Origin: Candidatus Dependentiae bacterium
GTDB lineage: Bacteria; Babelota; Babeliae; Babelales; Vermiphilaceae
Assembly (NCBI GenBank): GCA_040878395.1
Contig: JBBDMI010000006.1
Location: 26,917-67,144 of the forward strand
Length of the DNA: 40,228 nt
Reading direction: 5' to 3'
How positions within the stretch are numbered: position 1 is the first letter of the stretch; every line of letters begins with the position of its first letter. The notes under the pieces were generated by a model, which made no database searches, was not told the DNA's origin, and saw only the letters and a list, made by a program, of their open reading frames with translations. Below are positions 16,934 through 25,302 of the stretch, in pieces. The translations under genes were made by a program, and so were the position numbers.

Positions 16934-16962
16934 ACTATAGCACTTTTCACTGTATGAAGCAA
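16934..16962 (-). promoter_or_regulatory. Candidate promoter of copy B
   Basis: On the minus strand, TTGCTT (16962-16957) and TATAGT (16939-16934) are 17 bp apart, upstream of the conserved 5'UTR. In copy A the aligned -10 reads CATGTT, so copy A may be weaker. Confidence 0.45.
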
Positions 16963-17060
16963 AAATATAGAGTTTTGTTTTTTACAAAATATGAAAACTG
17001 ACAAATTCTGTTTTGTTCGTTAAACTGTAGAAAAAAAATAATATATTTTAGGAAAAATCA

Positions 17061-17681
17061 ATGGCATTACAAAAAACAAAACAAACAGCTCCTCAAGTTA
17101 CCGATGAAACCATTCTAGTAGTAAAACGAGATGATATTTTTGCACAACATGCACCTTTTAATGGACTCCAAAAAGAGCCGCTTGAAGACATGATGGAAGC
17201 AATTCAAACAAAAAAACAGTTTTTGCCCCGTTCGCTCATGGAACAAGATCAAACCTACAAGCAGATTATTCCTTATTTAGTGTTTAACTATGCTGATCGC
17301 TTCTTTTTAATGCAACGGCAGTCGGCAGCATCAGAACAACGCTTAAAAAATAAATTCTCTCTCGGGATTGGTGGACACATGCGTGAAGAAGATATGCAAA
17401 GTGATTCCGTGTTCAATTGGGCATTTCGTGAATTTCATGAAGAAGTGCACTACACCGGATGTACTGCCTTTGAAACTATCGGAATCCTCAATGATGATTC
17501 AAACGATGTGGGCAAAGTACATTTAGGTTTAGTACTTCTTGTACAAGGTGAGAGCCCTAATATCACAATAAAATCGGAACTTAAATCCGGTCAGATGCTC
17601 ACTCTGGATGAGATGAAGCCCTATTATGACCGCATGGAAACATGGACACAAATGGTATATGATTTTTTGTGTAAAAATTAA
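17061..17681 (+). CDS. Nudix-family hydrolase
   Basis: This 206-residue protein carries a Nudix box with GIGGHMREED (about 102-111) and REFHEE (123-128). The segment between them is longer than in the standard GX5EX7REUXEE box, as in some predicted phosphoesterases of this superfamily. These enzymes cleave nucleoside diphosphates linked to other groups, using Mg2+ held by the REXXEE glutamates. The N-terminal 70 residues (including ILVVKRDDIF and LPRSLMEQD) are a family-specific lead-in, and YLVFNYADRFFLMQR starts the fold. The ribosome site is AGGAAA. The substrate is unknown. The next gene follows after 56 bp. Confidence 0.8.
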   Translation: MALQKTKQTAPQVTDETILVVKRDDIFAQHAPFNGLQKEPLEDMMEAIQTKKQFLPRSLMEQDQTYKQIIPYLVFNYADRFFLMQRQSAASEQRLKNKFSLGIGGHMREEDMQSDSVFNWAFREFHEEVHYTGCTAFETIGILNDDSNDVGKVHLGLVLLVQGESPNITIKSELKSGQMLTLDEMKPYYDRMETWTQMVYDFLCKN

Positions 17682-17737
17682 CCATTGACGCTTTTTTGAC
17701 GTATTTTGTAGATTAATAAAAATAAGGAAGCTACAAA

Positions 17738-18601
17738 ATGCTCAAAAACATATATTATCGATTCAAAAATGGTTTACATTTAGCAGCCGAAAGTTTTGCC
17801 ATGTTATGGCATCACCCGGTATTGCTCCTTTATTATTTAGGATTACTAGCACTTTATATATTTGTTTTTGTAATAGCCTATAATATTATTGGCCATACAG
17901 GAATTGCATCAATTTCAAATGATTTTCAAACACCAAATACAAACTTGCTTGCTGATGTTATCCCCCAAAGTGGCGGATTAATTTATTTAGGATTTTTAGC
18001 TTCGATATTTACTAACATTTTTTTACGCACCCTGCTCAGTTTTGCATTAATTTTTCATGCCCATACATTTTTAACCAAAGAATATAGAACTATGAGTGAA
18101 ATCTATGCACTCACAAAACAAAAATGGCCAACGGTATTAAAATGGTCGTTATTGGTCACTGCAGCCACTTTTGCTGTACAACTATTAACCTTTTCACCCA
18201 TTGATCAAAAAATAATCACTCCAGTTGTTTCTGCTGCCGGTACTACTTGGTTTATACTAACTTTTTTTGTATTACCTATACTCACACTGACCAAAGCTAA
18301 TATAATGCAAAGCATCAGCACATCAACCTACTATTGTGCCAAACAAGGGGTAAAAATAATGGGAGGCTTATTCTGGATGGGCCTTGTTTATATCATCTTA
18401 CTCATTTCAAATCTATTTATAAGCAATTATTTGATACCTGCGCAGCTGAGTGAAGCCTTTATGGATGGCAGTTTATTCTTTATTAATGCACTTTTTGGCA
18501 CGGTACTCTTACTTTTCAAGACGAAACTATTTCATCAAGTTCAACTGCAGGCCCAAAAGGCAACATTAAATTCAATGCCACCAGATTACTCGCAATTTTA
18601 G
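17738..18601 (+). CDS. Polytopic membrane protein of unknown function
   Basis: This 287-residue protein has about five to six hydrophobic helices (near 25-50, 85-110, 135-155, 170-190, 210-232 and 248-265). It opens with LKNIYYRFKNGLHLAAESF, a short amphipathic lead. The layout recalls the DUF6159-type membrane proteins, but this is from memory and uncertain. The ribosome site is AAGGA about 9 nt upstream. Its last 86 bp overlap the 3' end of the convergent HD-domain gene, and both C-termini look genuine. Confidence 0.65.
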   Translation: MLKNIYYRFKNGLHLAAESFAMLWHHPVLLLYYLGLLALYIFVFVIAYNIIGHTGIASISNDFQTPNTNLLADVIPQSGGLIYLGFLASIFTNIFLRTLLSFALIFHAHTFLTKEYRTMSEIYALTKQKWPTVLKWSLLVTAATFAVQLLTFSPIDQKIITPVVSAAGTTWFILTFFVLPILTLTKANIMQSISTSTYYCAKQGVKIMGGLFWMGLVYIILLISNLFISNYLIPAQLSEAFMDGSLFFINALFGTVLLLFKTKLFHQVQLQAQKATLNSMPPDYSQF

Positions 18602-19577
18602 CGGAAACTAGCTTTGGCTTTTCTGATACTTCTTTTTTTTGAGAAGCATCTTTTTTAGCTATAAAACACTTATATGCAATCAACCATTTTTTATTAACAC
18701 TCAATGCAAGATTCCAAAACTTCTTGCTTGTTGGATACAGTGACTTGTTTTTTTTGCACTCTGTAAATGCCATAGCTCTTATAAATGGATAAGATGAAGC
18801 ATCTGAAACAAAAAACAACATTTGCATCTCAAAATATGCATTCATTGATAGCCCAACTGTTGAGCTTAACTTAGACAATGTATTATATGCATCTTTTACT
18901 TTCATCTTATACTTTGGCTGAACTAACTCACCTATAATATCATTATCAATCAGAGTAAGAGCAAAATCTATCTCAACACGCGTAAATCCCCATCGCTTGA
19001 GAGCTTCTTTGGCAATCGGCACCGTATGTTTATGCTGCTCGTTGCGCGCACCCAAAGGTTTGCCAATATCATGCACTAAAATTGTTGCTATCATCAGTTT
19101 TTCCATATCATGTGTGATTTTCTTATAGTACGGTGCATGGATGGAATAAAATTTCTTTTGTTCATTAAATTGATTCAATACATTAAGCGTATGCTGCTCT
19201 AAGCTATGATCTTCAGTAATATAAGAAGGACTTTCATACAGTCCCTTTAAATGTGGATATTCTTTTTTTATAATACCGATTAATTTTTTAAAATCTTTAC
19301 TATCAGCTTGTTTAACATTGGCATTTGCAAAAAAATTGGCGATCTTTGTGTCTGAATGGCTACAACTTGGCTTAAGCCAATAAGAAGGAGCCTTTCTCGG
19401 TACATTAATTTCAACTTGTCCTTTTTTCGATACTGTTACCGTAAGTTCGTCTTTTAAATTTTGCATGTATGAAGGCAGAACAAAACAAAGACTGTCTTTA
19501 TTCCAATAGGTTGGAACAGCCAAATTAGAAAAAAACAACATTAATAAGGAAAAAATAGGAATAAAACTTTTTTGCAT
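18516..19577 (-). CDS. Exported HD-domain phosphohydrolase-like protein
   Basis: The protein has 353 residues from the chosen start. It begins with a signal peptide (MQKSFIPIFSLLMLFFSNLA) and contains an HD domain. Candidate metal ligands are H129 (QHTLNV), H169-D170 (ILVHDIGKP) and H182/H184 (NEQHKHT), spaced as in HD phosphohydrolases that act on nucleotides or phosphate esters. Later segments (DNDIIGEL, FFVSDASSYPF) continue the helical fold. I chose ATG 19577 because TGAGG lies 6 nt upstream. A start at 19616 would bury the signal peptide. The 3' end overlaps the convergent membrane-protein gene by 86 bp. Confidence 0.78.
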   Translation of the reverse strand: MQKSFIPIFSLLMLFFSNLAVPTYWNKDSLCFVLPSYMQNLKDELTVTVSKKGQVEINVPRKAPSYWLKPSCSHSDTKIANFFANANVKQADSKDFKKLIGIIKKEYPHLKGLYESPSYITEDHSLEQHTLNVLNQFNEQKKFYSIHAPYYKKITHDMEKLMIATILVHDIGKPLGARNEQHKHTVPIAKEALKRWGFTRVEIDFALTLIDNDIIGELVQPKYKMKVKDAYNTLSKLSSTVGLSMNAYFEMQMLFFVSDASSYPFIRAMAFTECKKNKSLYPTSKKFWNLALSVNKKWLIAYKCFIAKKDASQKKEVSEKPKLVSAKIASNLVALNLMLPFGPAVELDEIVSS

Positions 19578-19636
19578 TATAAACCTCACATTTATATGTT
19601 TATTAAACCATTTCAAGTCATACTAACATAATAATT

Positions 19637-19678
19637 TTTTTTTGCATAAAGATCAACTTAATGTTTTATGCAAAAAAA
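19637..19678. promoter_or_regulatory. 14-bp perfect palindrome in a divergent promoter region (operator candidate)
   Basis: TTTTTTTGCATAAA (19637-19650) and its exact complement (19665-19678) flank a 14-nt centre, between the divergent HD gene and the secreted-protein pair. The right arm abuts the -35 box at 19679, a typical repressor position. Confidence 0.5.
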
Positions 19679-19706
19679 TTGACATTTCTGCTGCAAGAAT
19701 TATGTT
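19679..19706 (+). promoter_or_regulatory. Promoter of the tandem secreted-protein genes
   Basis: A perfect TTGACA (19679-19684) and TATGTT (19701-19706) are 16 bp apart, about 50 bp before the first gene. Confidence 0.6.
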
Positions 19707-19756
19707 GATATATATGGCGGTTTATTATTAAGAGCTCTCAAGCTCAATAATTTCAA

Positions 19757-21001
19757 ATGGGTTTTTTTATGACTTATCGTTTTATCACGATCTTACTTAC
19801 ATTAACAGTTCAATTTTGCTCAACATTCAGCACTCAATCACTCACCAATCCAAGCATTATCATTGAAACGTTACTGAATGCACAACCATACCAAAATGTC
19901 GATCAACTAGCTCAAACTTTACTTACAAAACATAAAAATAATATGTCACAAACAGAGGCCCATTTTATTACATACGCTCAAAAAAAAATAAATTCTATTC
20001 GCATGAATGTATGGAATTCAGTCAACTATTTAACAGCCTTTGAATCTGACCCTGTTTTACGTCAAGTAATGCATGACATTATTACTATTGAAAAAAGAGA
20101 AGCAAAAAAAGGCAACTACACCTTTGTACATGGTCAACCATGGATACTCCATTTTTATGAAGAACTCTATACTTTTTTATGGAAAACAATAACAAAGACC
20201 AATGTTCAAGACTTTCTCTTTTTACGATTTAAAAATTTATATTTTTCCGATGCTCAACAATTTATTGATAAACTGAATAAACATAAAAAAAAGCATTTTT
20301 ATTACCTCAAGCATGGCACACACGGATATTACGCCGGCGGCACTTCCGGCAAAACAAATCAAAATTATATAATGTTTTTGAACTATGCACTTTTTAATAA
20401 TCAGTTCGGCTCAAGCTCTGCACGATATATGGCTAAAGGCGATTCAGAAAATGGTATCAGCAAATGGTTAAAAATTTCTAATATATTTGATTACTTAGGT
20501 TTAGAAAATTATTACCTACCGTTTAAAAATGAACTGAAACAACTCAAAAAAAACCATAAAAGGCTTACTCAACAAAAAAATCAACAATATGGACATCCAT
20601 TAGTGATTTCAATAAGCCCTTCAATGCTGAATAAAGTGGTCTACATAAGCTGGACCGGCAACAAACAACAATTCAACTTAGCTAATGGCAAAAAAACTAC
20701 TAATGTAAAACAAGTACTAGATCTACTTCGCACAAATCCATATGCATTAGCGGATCAATATTCAGGATATATGAATTCGGACCGTAATGAGTTCTCTATG
20801 ATATTAAGTTTAGATGGTGCATTGAAACCGAACAATGGAATTTATGTATATAGTATTCCTCCCGTAGAACAACAAAAATGGAGCAGTTTTTGCAAAAAAC
20901 GTGATGCATTATTTACTCGTATAAAGCAAAGCATTATTGCACAAGCATTTGGATCAACAAACACACAGTATTGGCAATCAGTTGTCAAGATACTTTATTA
21001 A
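19757..21001 (+). CDS. Secreted protein, tandem orphan family, copy 1
   Basis: The 414-residue product has an N-terminal signal peptide (MTYRFITILLTLTVQFCSTF, from the second Met at 19769). The rest is soluble and mixed helix/strand. Motifs shared with the next gene include SQTEAHF, YTFVHGQPW (about 123-131), the EELYTFLWK segment, a Gly/Ser-rich part (GYYAGGTSGKTNQ), ISNIFDYLGLENYY, a YGHPLVISISPSMLNKVVY block and FSMILSLDGALKPNNGIYVY. I do not recognise a described family. No ribosome site is obvious before either Met, so the exact start (19757 or 19769) is uncertain. Confidence 0.65.
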   Translation: MGFFMTYRFITILLTLTVQFCSTFSTQSLTNPSIIIETLLNAQPYQNVDQLAQTLLTKHKNNMSQTEAHFITYAQKKINSIRMNVWNSVNYLTAFESDPVLRQVMHDIITIEKREAKKGNYTFVHGQPWILHFYEELYTFLWKTITKTNVQDFLFLRFKNLYFSDAQQFIDKLNKHKKKHFYYLKHGTHGYYAGGTSGKTNQNYIMFLNYALFNNQFGSSSARYMAKGDSENGISKWLKISNIFDYLGLENYYLPFKNELKQLKKNHKRLTQQKNQQYGHPLVISISPSMLNKVVYISWTGNKQQFNLANGKKTTNVKQVLDLLRTNPYALADQYSGYMNSDRNEFSMILSLDGALKPNNGIYVYSIPPVEQQKWSSFCKKRDALFTRIKQSIIAQAFGSTNTQYWQSVVKILY

Positions 21002-21057
21002 TATTATTTCACTCAACTCATAAATAATTAATTAATTAAATGGAAGGTTATAAATAA

Positions 21058-22305
21058 ATGGATTCTTTAATAAAATTTTTTATTTGGACTAATATATGTT
21101 TCATTGGGCAGCATGCGTTATACAGTGAAAGTAATGTATATAAAGCATTCTTAGCTAATCCTTATCAGCAACCACAATATCATCGCAATGGATACAACAA
21201 TAAACATAAGAACATTAAAAAATACAACTCACTCGTCAATAATTATACCGCAGAAAGTTACAACCATCTCTCTCAAACTGAAGTTCATCTGGCAAAACAT
21301 TTTCATGATAAATTACATTGGCAATTGCAAGATCCTCTTGTATCCGATATGTGCCATCGTCTTATCGAACAAGAACTGCGAGAACAGCAAAAAGGAAAAT
21401 ATACGCTTTTACATGCACAACCATGGGAACTAAACCTACTTGAAGATATATATACCACTCTATGGCAAGAGTTACATAATAAAACCTTTAGCAAATACAT
21501 ATTTGCACGATTTAGAAGTCTCTCATTAACAGAAAATGATTTAAAAAAACACATTCATATGCGCAGCCAACTTTCATCCCAAGGACAAAATACCGGGTAC
21601 AGTACAGCAGGAAAATTTGCTTTATGTGCAAACTTTGGGCTGTTTTGCAATGAAGGCTCCACAAACTCATTTAGTTATTTTAAAAATAATAGTTCAATGG
21701 GTATCCCTCATTATTTAAATCTAAAGCACATCTTCAGTAAGCTAAATCTTAAAAAATATTATACTATGTTCCAGAAAGAACTAGACTATTTGAAACAAGA
21801 ACATAAAAATCTGACTTCATACGGTCACATATTAATGTTCTCCTTGACTCCGGATCTCCTTAAAAAAATAGTTTACCCATCAACAGGAGGTTTTTACAAC
21901 GCTTCCTATAATTACATTAACAATACACCTAATGTAGCTAACATCCAAGACCTATTAGATACGTTCAGAAAAAAACCTTGGGATATATATACAGAAGGTT
22001 ACCATTTTTGCATTATTTTGAGCAAAGATTGTGGGCTAATCCCAGGAAATGGCCTTGATATATATGAATTTAATGCAATAGACAAAGCAAAACTGCAAGC
22101 TTTTGAAAATAAGAAAAAAGCACTCATGGACAAAATTCTACTCAAAATCAATTTTGATCTATCACAAGAACCATCAAAAGCACAAAAAAAACAGCAAGCA
22201 ATCATTGCAAAAGCCCATCTATGGAAGAAACATGGCTGCCTAATATCGCAAAACAATCTTTGGAATCAATACTTACAACAACAAGTAGGTCAATTTTTAA
22301 ATTAA
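21058..22305 (+). CDS. Secreted protein, tandem orphan family, copy 2
   Basis: The 415-residue paralogue of the preceding gene lies 56 bp downstream and has a GGAAGG ribosome site. It has a signal peptide (MDSLIKFFIWTNICFIGQHA). Conserved positions are SQTEVHL, YTLLHAQPW, the LLEDIYTTLW segment, FARFRSLSL, LKHIFSKLNLKKYY, a YGHILMFSLTPDLLKKIVY block and FCIILSKDCGLIPGNGLDIY. The His-x-Gln-Pro-Trp motif and the late D/KxGxxPxNG turn are the best candidates for a functional core. It has an extra C-terminal helical tail. A GC-rich hairpin follows the stop. Confidence 0.65.
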   Translation: MDSLIKFFIWTNICFIGQHALYSESNVYKAFLANPYQQPQYHRNGYNNKHKNIKKYNSLVNNYTAESYNHLSQTEVHLAKHFHDKLHWQLQDPLVSDMCHRLIEQELREQQKGKYTLLHAQPWELNLLEDIYTTLWQELHNKTFSKYIFARFRSLSLTENDLKKHIHMRSQLSSQGQNTGYSTAGKFALCANFGLFCNEGSTNSFSYFKNNSSMGIPHYLNLKHIFSKLNLKKYYTMFQKELDYLKQEHKNLTSYGHILMFSLTPDLLKKIVYPSTGGFYNASYNYINNTPNVANIQDLLDTFRKKPWDIYTEGYHFCIILSKDCGLIPGNGLDIYEFNAIDKAKLQAFENKKKALMDKILLKINFDLSQEPSKAQKKQQAIIAKAHLWKKHGCLISQNNLWNQYLQQQVGQFLN

Positions 22306-22311
22306 AGATCC

Positions 22312-22339
22312 TGAGAGGGCACACCAAAAAGCCCTCTCA
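22312..22339 (+). terminator. Stem-loop after the tandem pair
   Basis: TGAGAGGGC (22312-22320) pairs with GCCCTCTCA (22331-22339) around a 10-nt loop, 6 bp past the stop. The T tail is weak. Confidence 0.5.
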
Positions 22340-22432
22340 CTCAACTACATTTGTCAAAAAATAAAAATAATGATACTCTAATTTACGTATGTATTTATAT
22401 TTTTAACCCTCTTAACATCCCTTTCTTAAGGT

Positions 22433-22452
22433 ATTGACCTATTCAGGTCAAT
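22433..22452 (+). promoter_or_regulatory. Hairpin next to the rpsA ribosome site
   Basis: ATTGACCT and AGGTCAAT form a perfect 8-bp stem with a 4-nt loop, ending one base before the GGAG that serves the ATG at 22467. Such a structure could modulate S1 translation, and autoregulation of rpsA is known in E. coli. Confidence 0.45.
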
Positions 22453-22466
22453 GGAGCTCAAAACAA

Positions 22467-24260
22467 ATGTCAAAAGAACTTATACGTCCGGAACAATTTG
22501 CAAAAGTTAATGTGATTGCAGAAGATCTTTCATTAGAAATATCACCGGAAATGCAAAAAGAGATTGCTCAATTCTATGACGGCATTCTTGAAAATATGTC
22601 CCCGGGCAAACTTGTAGTTGGTAAAGTCATCTCAGTAACCCCAGACGGTGTCTTAGTTGATATTAACTACAAATCTGAAGGCCTTATCTCACGTTATGAA
22701 TTCGGTCCTCATGAACTGAAAGAACTTAAAGCTGGCGATGAAATTGAAGTCATCCTAGACGAACTTGAAAGTATCGACGGCAACGTTGTCCTTTCTTATG
22801 AAAAAGCCAAAGCGCTCAAAGCTTGGTCTGAAATCATTAAATTGTTCGAAGAAGAAAAACCGGTTCAAGGTCTTGTTACTCATAAAGTCAAAGGTGGCTT
22901 GAGTGTAGACATCGGTATTCCGGCCTTCCTACCCGGATCACAAATCGACTTACAACGTGTAACTGATTTTGATCAATATGTTGGCCAAAACATTACTGCT
23001 AATATCATTAAAGTAAATCAAAAACGTGGGAATGTAATTATTTCCCGTCGTAAGCATCTTTCTGAGCAACGATCTGAAGCTCGTAAGAAAATACTTGATA
23101 CTCTTTCTGAAGGTCAAACCATTCAAGGTATCGTTAAAAATATCACCAATTATGGTGTATTCATCGATATCGGTGGTGTAGACGGCTTACTTCATATCAC
23201 TGACATGACTTGGGGTCGCATTTCACATCCAAGTGAATTGGTAAGAATCGGCGATCAAATTACAACTAAAGTATTATCATTCGATAAAGACAACGAAAAA
23301 ATTTCTCTTGGCTTGAAACAATTAAGCGACAATCCATGGGAAGAAATGGGCGACAGTCTCAAAGAAGGCGCTAAAATCAAAGGTAAAGTTTCTAGCATTA
23401 CCGATTATGGCCTTTTTGTTGAAATCGCTAAAGGCATTGAAGGCCTTGTCCATATTTCTGAAATTTCATGGACCGATCGCATTGCAGATCTACGTGATAA
23501 GTTCAGAGTTGGTGACGAAGTTGAAGTGCTTGTGGTTTCACTTGATAAAGAAAACCGCCGTATGTCATTAAGTATTAAACAACTTGCAAAAAATCCATGG
23601 GAAGCTATTGCTGAACAGTTCAAAGTTGGTAACACAATTAAAGGAACTATTAGCAACATCACTGATTTTGGTATCTTTGTACAGCTCATACCTGGTATTG
23701 ACGGATTAGTACATATTTCTGACCTTTCATGGACTGAACATATTGAACATCCCGGCGATATCTACAAAAGAGGCAGTGAAGTTGAAGCTGTAATTCTTGG
23801 TGTTGATAAAGATAGCAAAAAAGTATCTCTTGGTATCAAACAGCTTGCTGACGATCCTTGGAAATTGATCGAAGAGCAATACCCTGTTGGTAAAATCATC
23901 GATGGCGAAATTTCAAAAATTACCAATTTTGGTGCTTTTGTTAAATTGCCAAGTGGCATCGAAGGCTTAGTACATATTTCTGAATATGCTGACCGTGGTG
24001 TTGACAAACTTGAAGAGATTCTAAAAGTTGGTGAAAAACATCAATACCGTGTAGTTAATGTAAATAAAGATGAGCACAAGCTTGGCTTAAGCCCAAAACT
24101 TGAAGCTGACACCAAAGCTGCGCCTGCTGCAAGAGCTCCTAGACAAAAAGTCGCTAAAAAGACTCCTAAAGCTGCACCTGCTGTATCAAAAACAAAGAGC
24201 CAATTCCAAATCGCTCTTGAAGAACATGCTGCACGTAAAGACGATAAAGAGGATAAATAA
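22467..24260 (+). CDS. rpsA: 30S ribosomal protein S1
   Basis: The protein has six S1 RNA-binding domains in a row. Their first strands start at GKLVVGKVISVTPDGVLVDI, VQGLVTHKVKGGLSVDI, IQGIVKNITNYGVFIDIGG, IKGKVSSITDYGLFVEI, IKGTISNITDFGIFVQL and IDGEISKITNFGAFVKL. Domains 3-6 are the most regular. A basic Ala/Lys/Pro tail ends the 597-residue product (numbered from the chosen start). S1 brings mRNA to the 30S subunit. I chose ATG 22467 because GGAG sits 10 nt before it. The upstream ATG at 22434 lies inside the hairpin. It is followed after 2 bp by ndk. Confidence 0.95.
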   Translation: MSKELIRPEQFAKVNVIAEDLSLEISPEMQKEIAQFYDGILENMSPGKLVVGKVISVTPDGVLVDINYKSEGLISRYEFGPHELKELKAGDEIEVILDELESIDGNVVLSYEKAKALKAWSEIIKLFEEEKPVQGLVTHKVKGGLSVDIGIPAFLPGSQIDLQRVTDFDQYVGQNITANIIKVNQKRGNVIISRRKHLSEQRSEARKKILDTLSEGQTIQGIVKNITNYGVFIDIGGVDGLLHITDMTWGRISHPSELVRIGDQITTKVLSFDKDNEKISLGLKQLSDNPWEEMGDSLKEGAKIKGKVSSITDYGLFVEIAKGIEGLVHISEISWTDRIADLRDKFRVGDEVEVLVVSLDKENRRMSLSIKQLAKNPWEAIAEQFKVGNTIKGTISNITDFGIFVQLIPGIDGLVHISDLSWTEHIEHPGDIYKRGSEVEAVILGVDKDSKKVSLGIKQLADDPWKLIEEQYPVGKIIDGEISKITNFGAFVKLPSGIEGLVHISEYADRGVDKLEEILKVGEKHQYRVVNVNKDEHKLGLSPKLEADTKAAPAARAPRQKVAKKTPKAAPAVSKTKSQFQIALEEHAARKDDKEDK

Positions 24261-24262
24261 TA

Positions 24263-24667
24263 ATGGAACGTACATTAGCAATTATTAAACCTGATGCAGT
24301 AAGCAAAAAGATTGCCGGTAAAATTATTAACATGATTGAAGAGAATGGTTTTAATATTTTGCGTATGCAAAAGCTTAGAATGGCTCCTGATCACGGAAAA
24401 GAATTTTACGCTGTACATAAAGAACGTCCATTTTTTAATGAATTAGTTGAGTTTATTACATCAGGCCCTGTCATTGTTATGGCACTCGAAAAAGAGAATG
24501 CAATCAAAGCATGGCGTGATTTAATGGGTGCAACTAATCCTGCAGAAGCTGCTGAAGGAACTATTCGTAAATTATTTGCTGAAAGTATCGGCAAAAATGC
24601 TGCGCATGGCTCTGATGCACCAGAAACTGCAGCACAAGAATTGCGCTTCTTTTTCAATGATCTATAA
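24263..24667 (+). CDS. ndk: Nucleoside diphosphate kinase (cytosolic)
   Basis: This 134-residue enzyme passes the ATP gamma-phosphate to nucleoside diphosphates through a phospho-histidine. K9 (IIKPDAV), the Kpn-loop region (GATNPAEA, followed by GTIR) and catalytic H115 in AAHGSD are all present, and the length is normal. AAAGAGGA, 9 nt before the ATG, lies in the end of rpsA, so the two genes form an operon. It ends at a strong terminator. A second, signal-peptide-bearing copy follows immediately. Confidence 0.97.
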   Translation: MERTLAIIKPDAVSKKIAGKIINMIEENGFNILRMQKLRMAPDHGKEFYAVHKERPFFNELVEFITSGPVIVMALEKENAIKAWRDLMGATNPAEAAEGTIRKLFAESIGKNAAHGSDAPETAAQELRFFFNDL

Positions 24668-24693
24668 TTGAGATCATAATAGATAGTAAATAA

Positions 24694-24729
24694 AAAAAGG
24701 GTAGGAACAATAATGTTCCTACCCTTTTT
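24694..24729 (+). terminator. Terminator after rpsA-ndk
   Basis: AAAAAGGGTAGGAAC (24694-24708) pairs perfectly with 24715-24729 (a 15-bp stem) and the right arm ends in a T run. It separates the cytosolic ndk from the exported copy. Confidence 0.92.
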
Positions 24730-24765
24730 ACTGTAGTCTCATTTAACATATTAGGATACTGTAAC

Positions 24766-25299
24766 ATGCAAACTATTAAAGCAATACTATTATCATTTAC
24801 TTTAGCTGCCTCTACCACTCAAGCTCAAAGTTGTACATTACATAAAACTGACAGCAACAATACAAAAACCGCAGTAAAAACAGCTCCATCCATTGAACAA
24901 ACTTTTGCTATGATCAAACCGGAAGCAGTCGCAAAAGGCGATGCAGGCCAGATCATTTCATTAATTGAAAAAAATGGCTTTAACATTGTTCGCATGGAAA
25001 AACGTACGTTCACTAAAAAGCAGGCTGAAGATTTTTATACTGAGCACAAAGGACGCCCTTTTTATAACGATTTAGTCGATTATATCAGCTCAGGACCTGT
25101 CATAGCTTTAATGCTTGAAAAAGAAAATGCGATTACCGATTGGCGTACATTACTTGGTGCAACCGATCCTGTACAAGCGAATATGGGTACCATACGCAAA
25201 ATGTTTGCTGAAAATAAAAGTCAAAATGCTGCACATGGCTCTGATTCTCCGGAAGCTGCAAAACGTGAACTTGCATTCTTTTTTAAAAACGAGAATTAA
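24766..25299 (+). CDS. Exported nucleoside diphosphate kinase (second copy)
   Basis: A full NDK domain (about 45-177) sits behind a signal peptide (MQTIKAILLSFTLAASTTQA) and a short Thr/Lys/Ser-rich linker. All key residues are kept: K51 (MIKPEAV), GATDPVQA, GTIR and H157 in AAHGSD. The enzyme should therefore be active if folded outside the cytoplasm. It is clearly paralogous to the adjacent cytosolic ndk. It has its own ribosome site (TTAGGATA) behind the terminator and is followed 3 bp later by a small secreted protein, so those two form a unit. Secreted NDKs are known in some pathogens, where they act on extracellular or host ATP and GTP. Confidence 0.92.
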   Translation: MQTIKAILLSFTLAASTTQAQSCTLHKTDSNNTKTAVKTAPSIEQTFAMIKPEAVAKGDAGQIISLIEKNGFNIVRMEKRTFTKKQAEDFYTEHKGRPFYNDLVDYISSGPVIALMLEKENAITDWRTLLGATDPVQANMGTIRKMFAENKSQNAAHGSDSPEAAKRELAFFFKNEN

Positions 25300-25302
25300 T
25301 CG

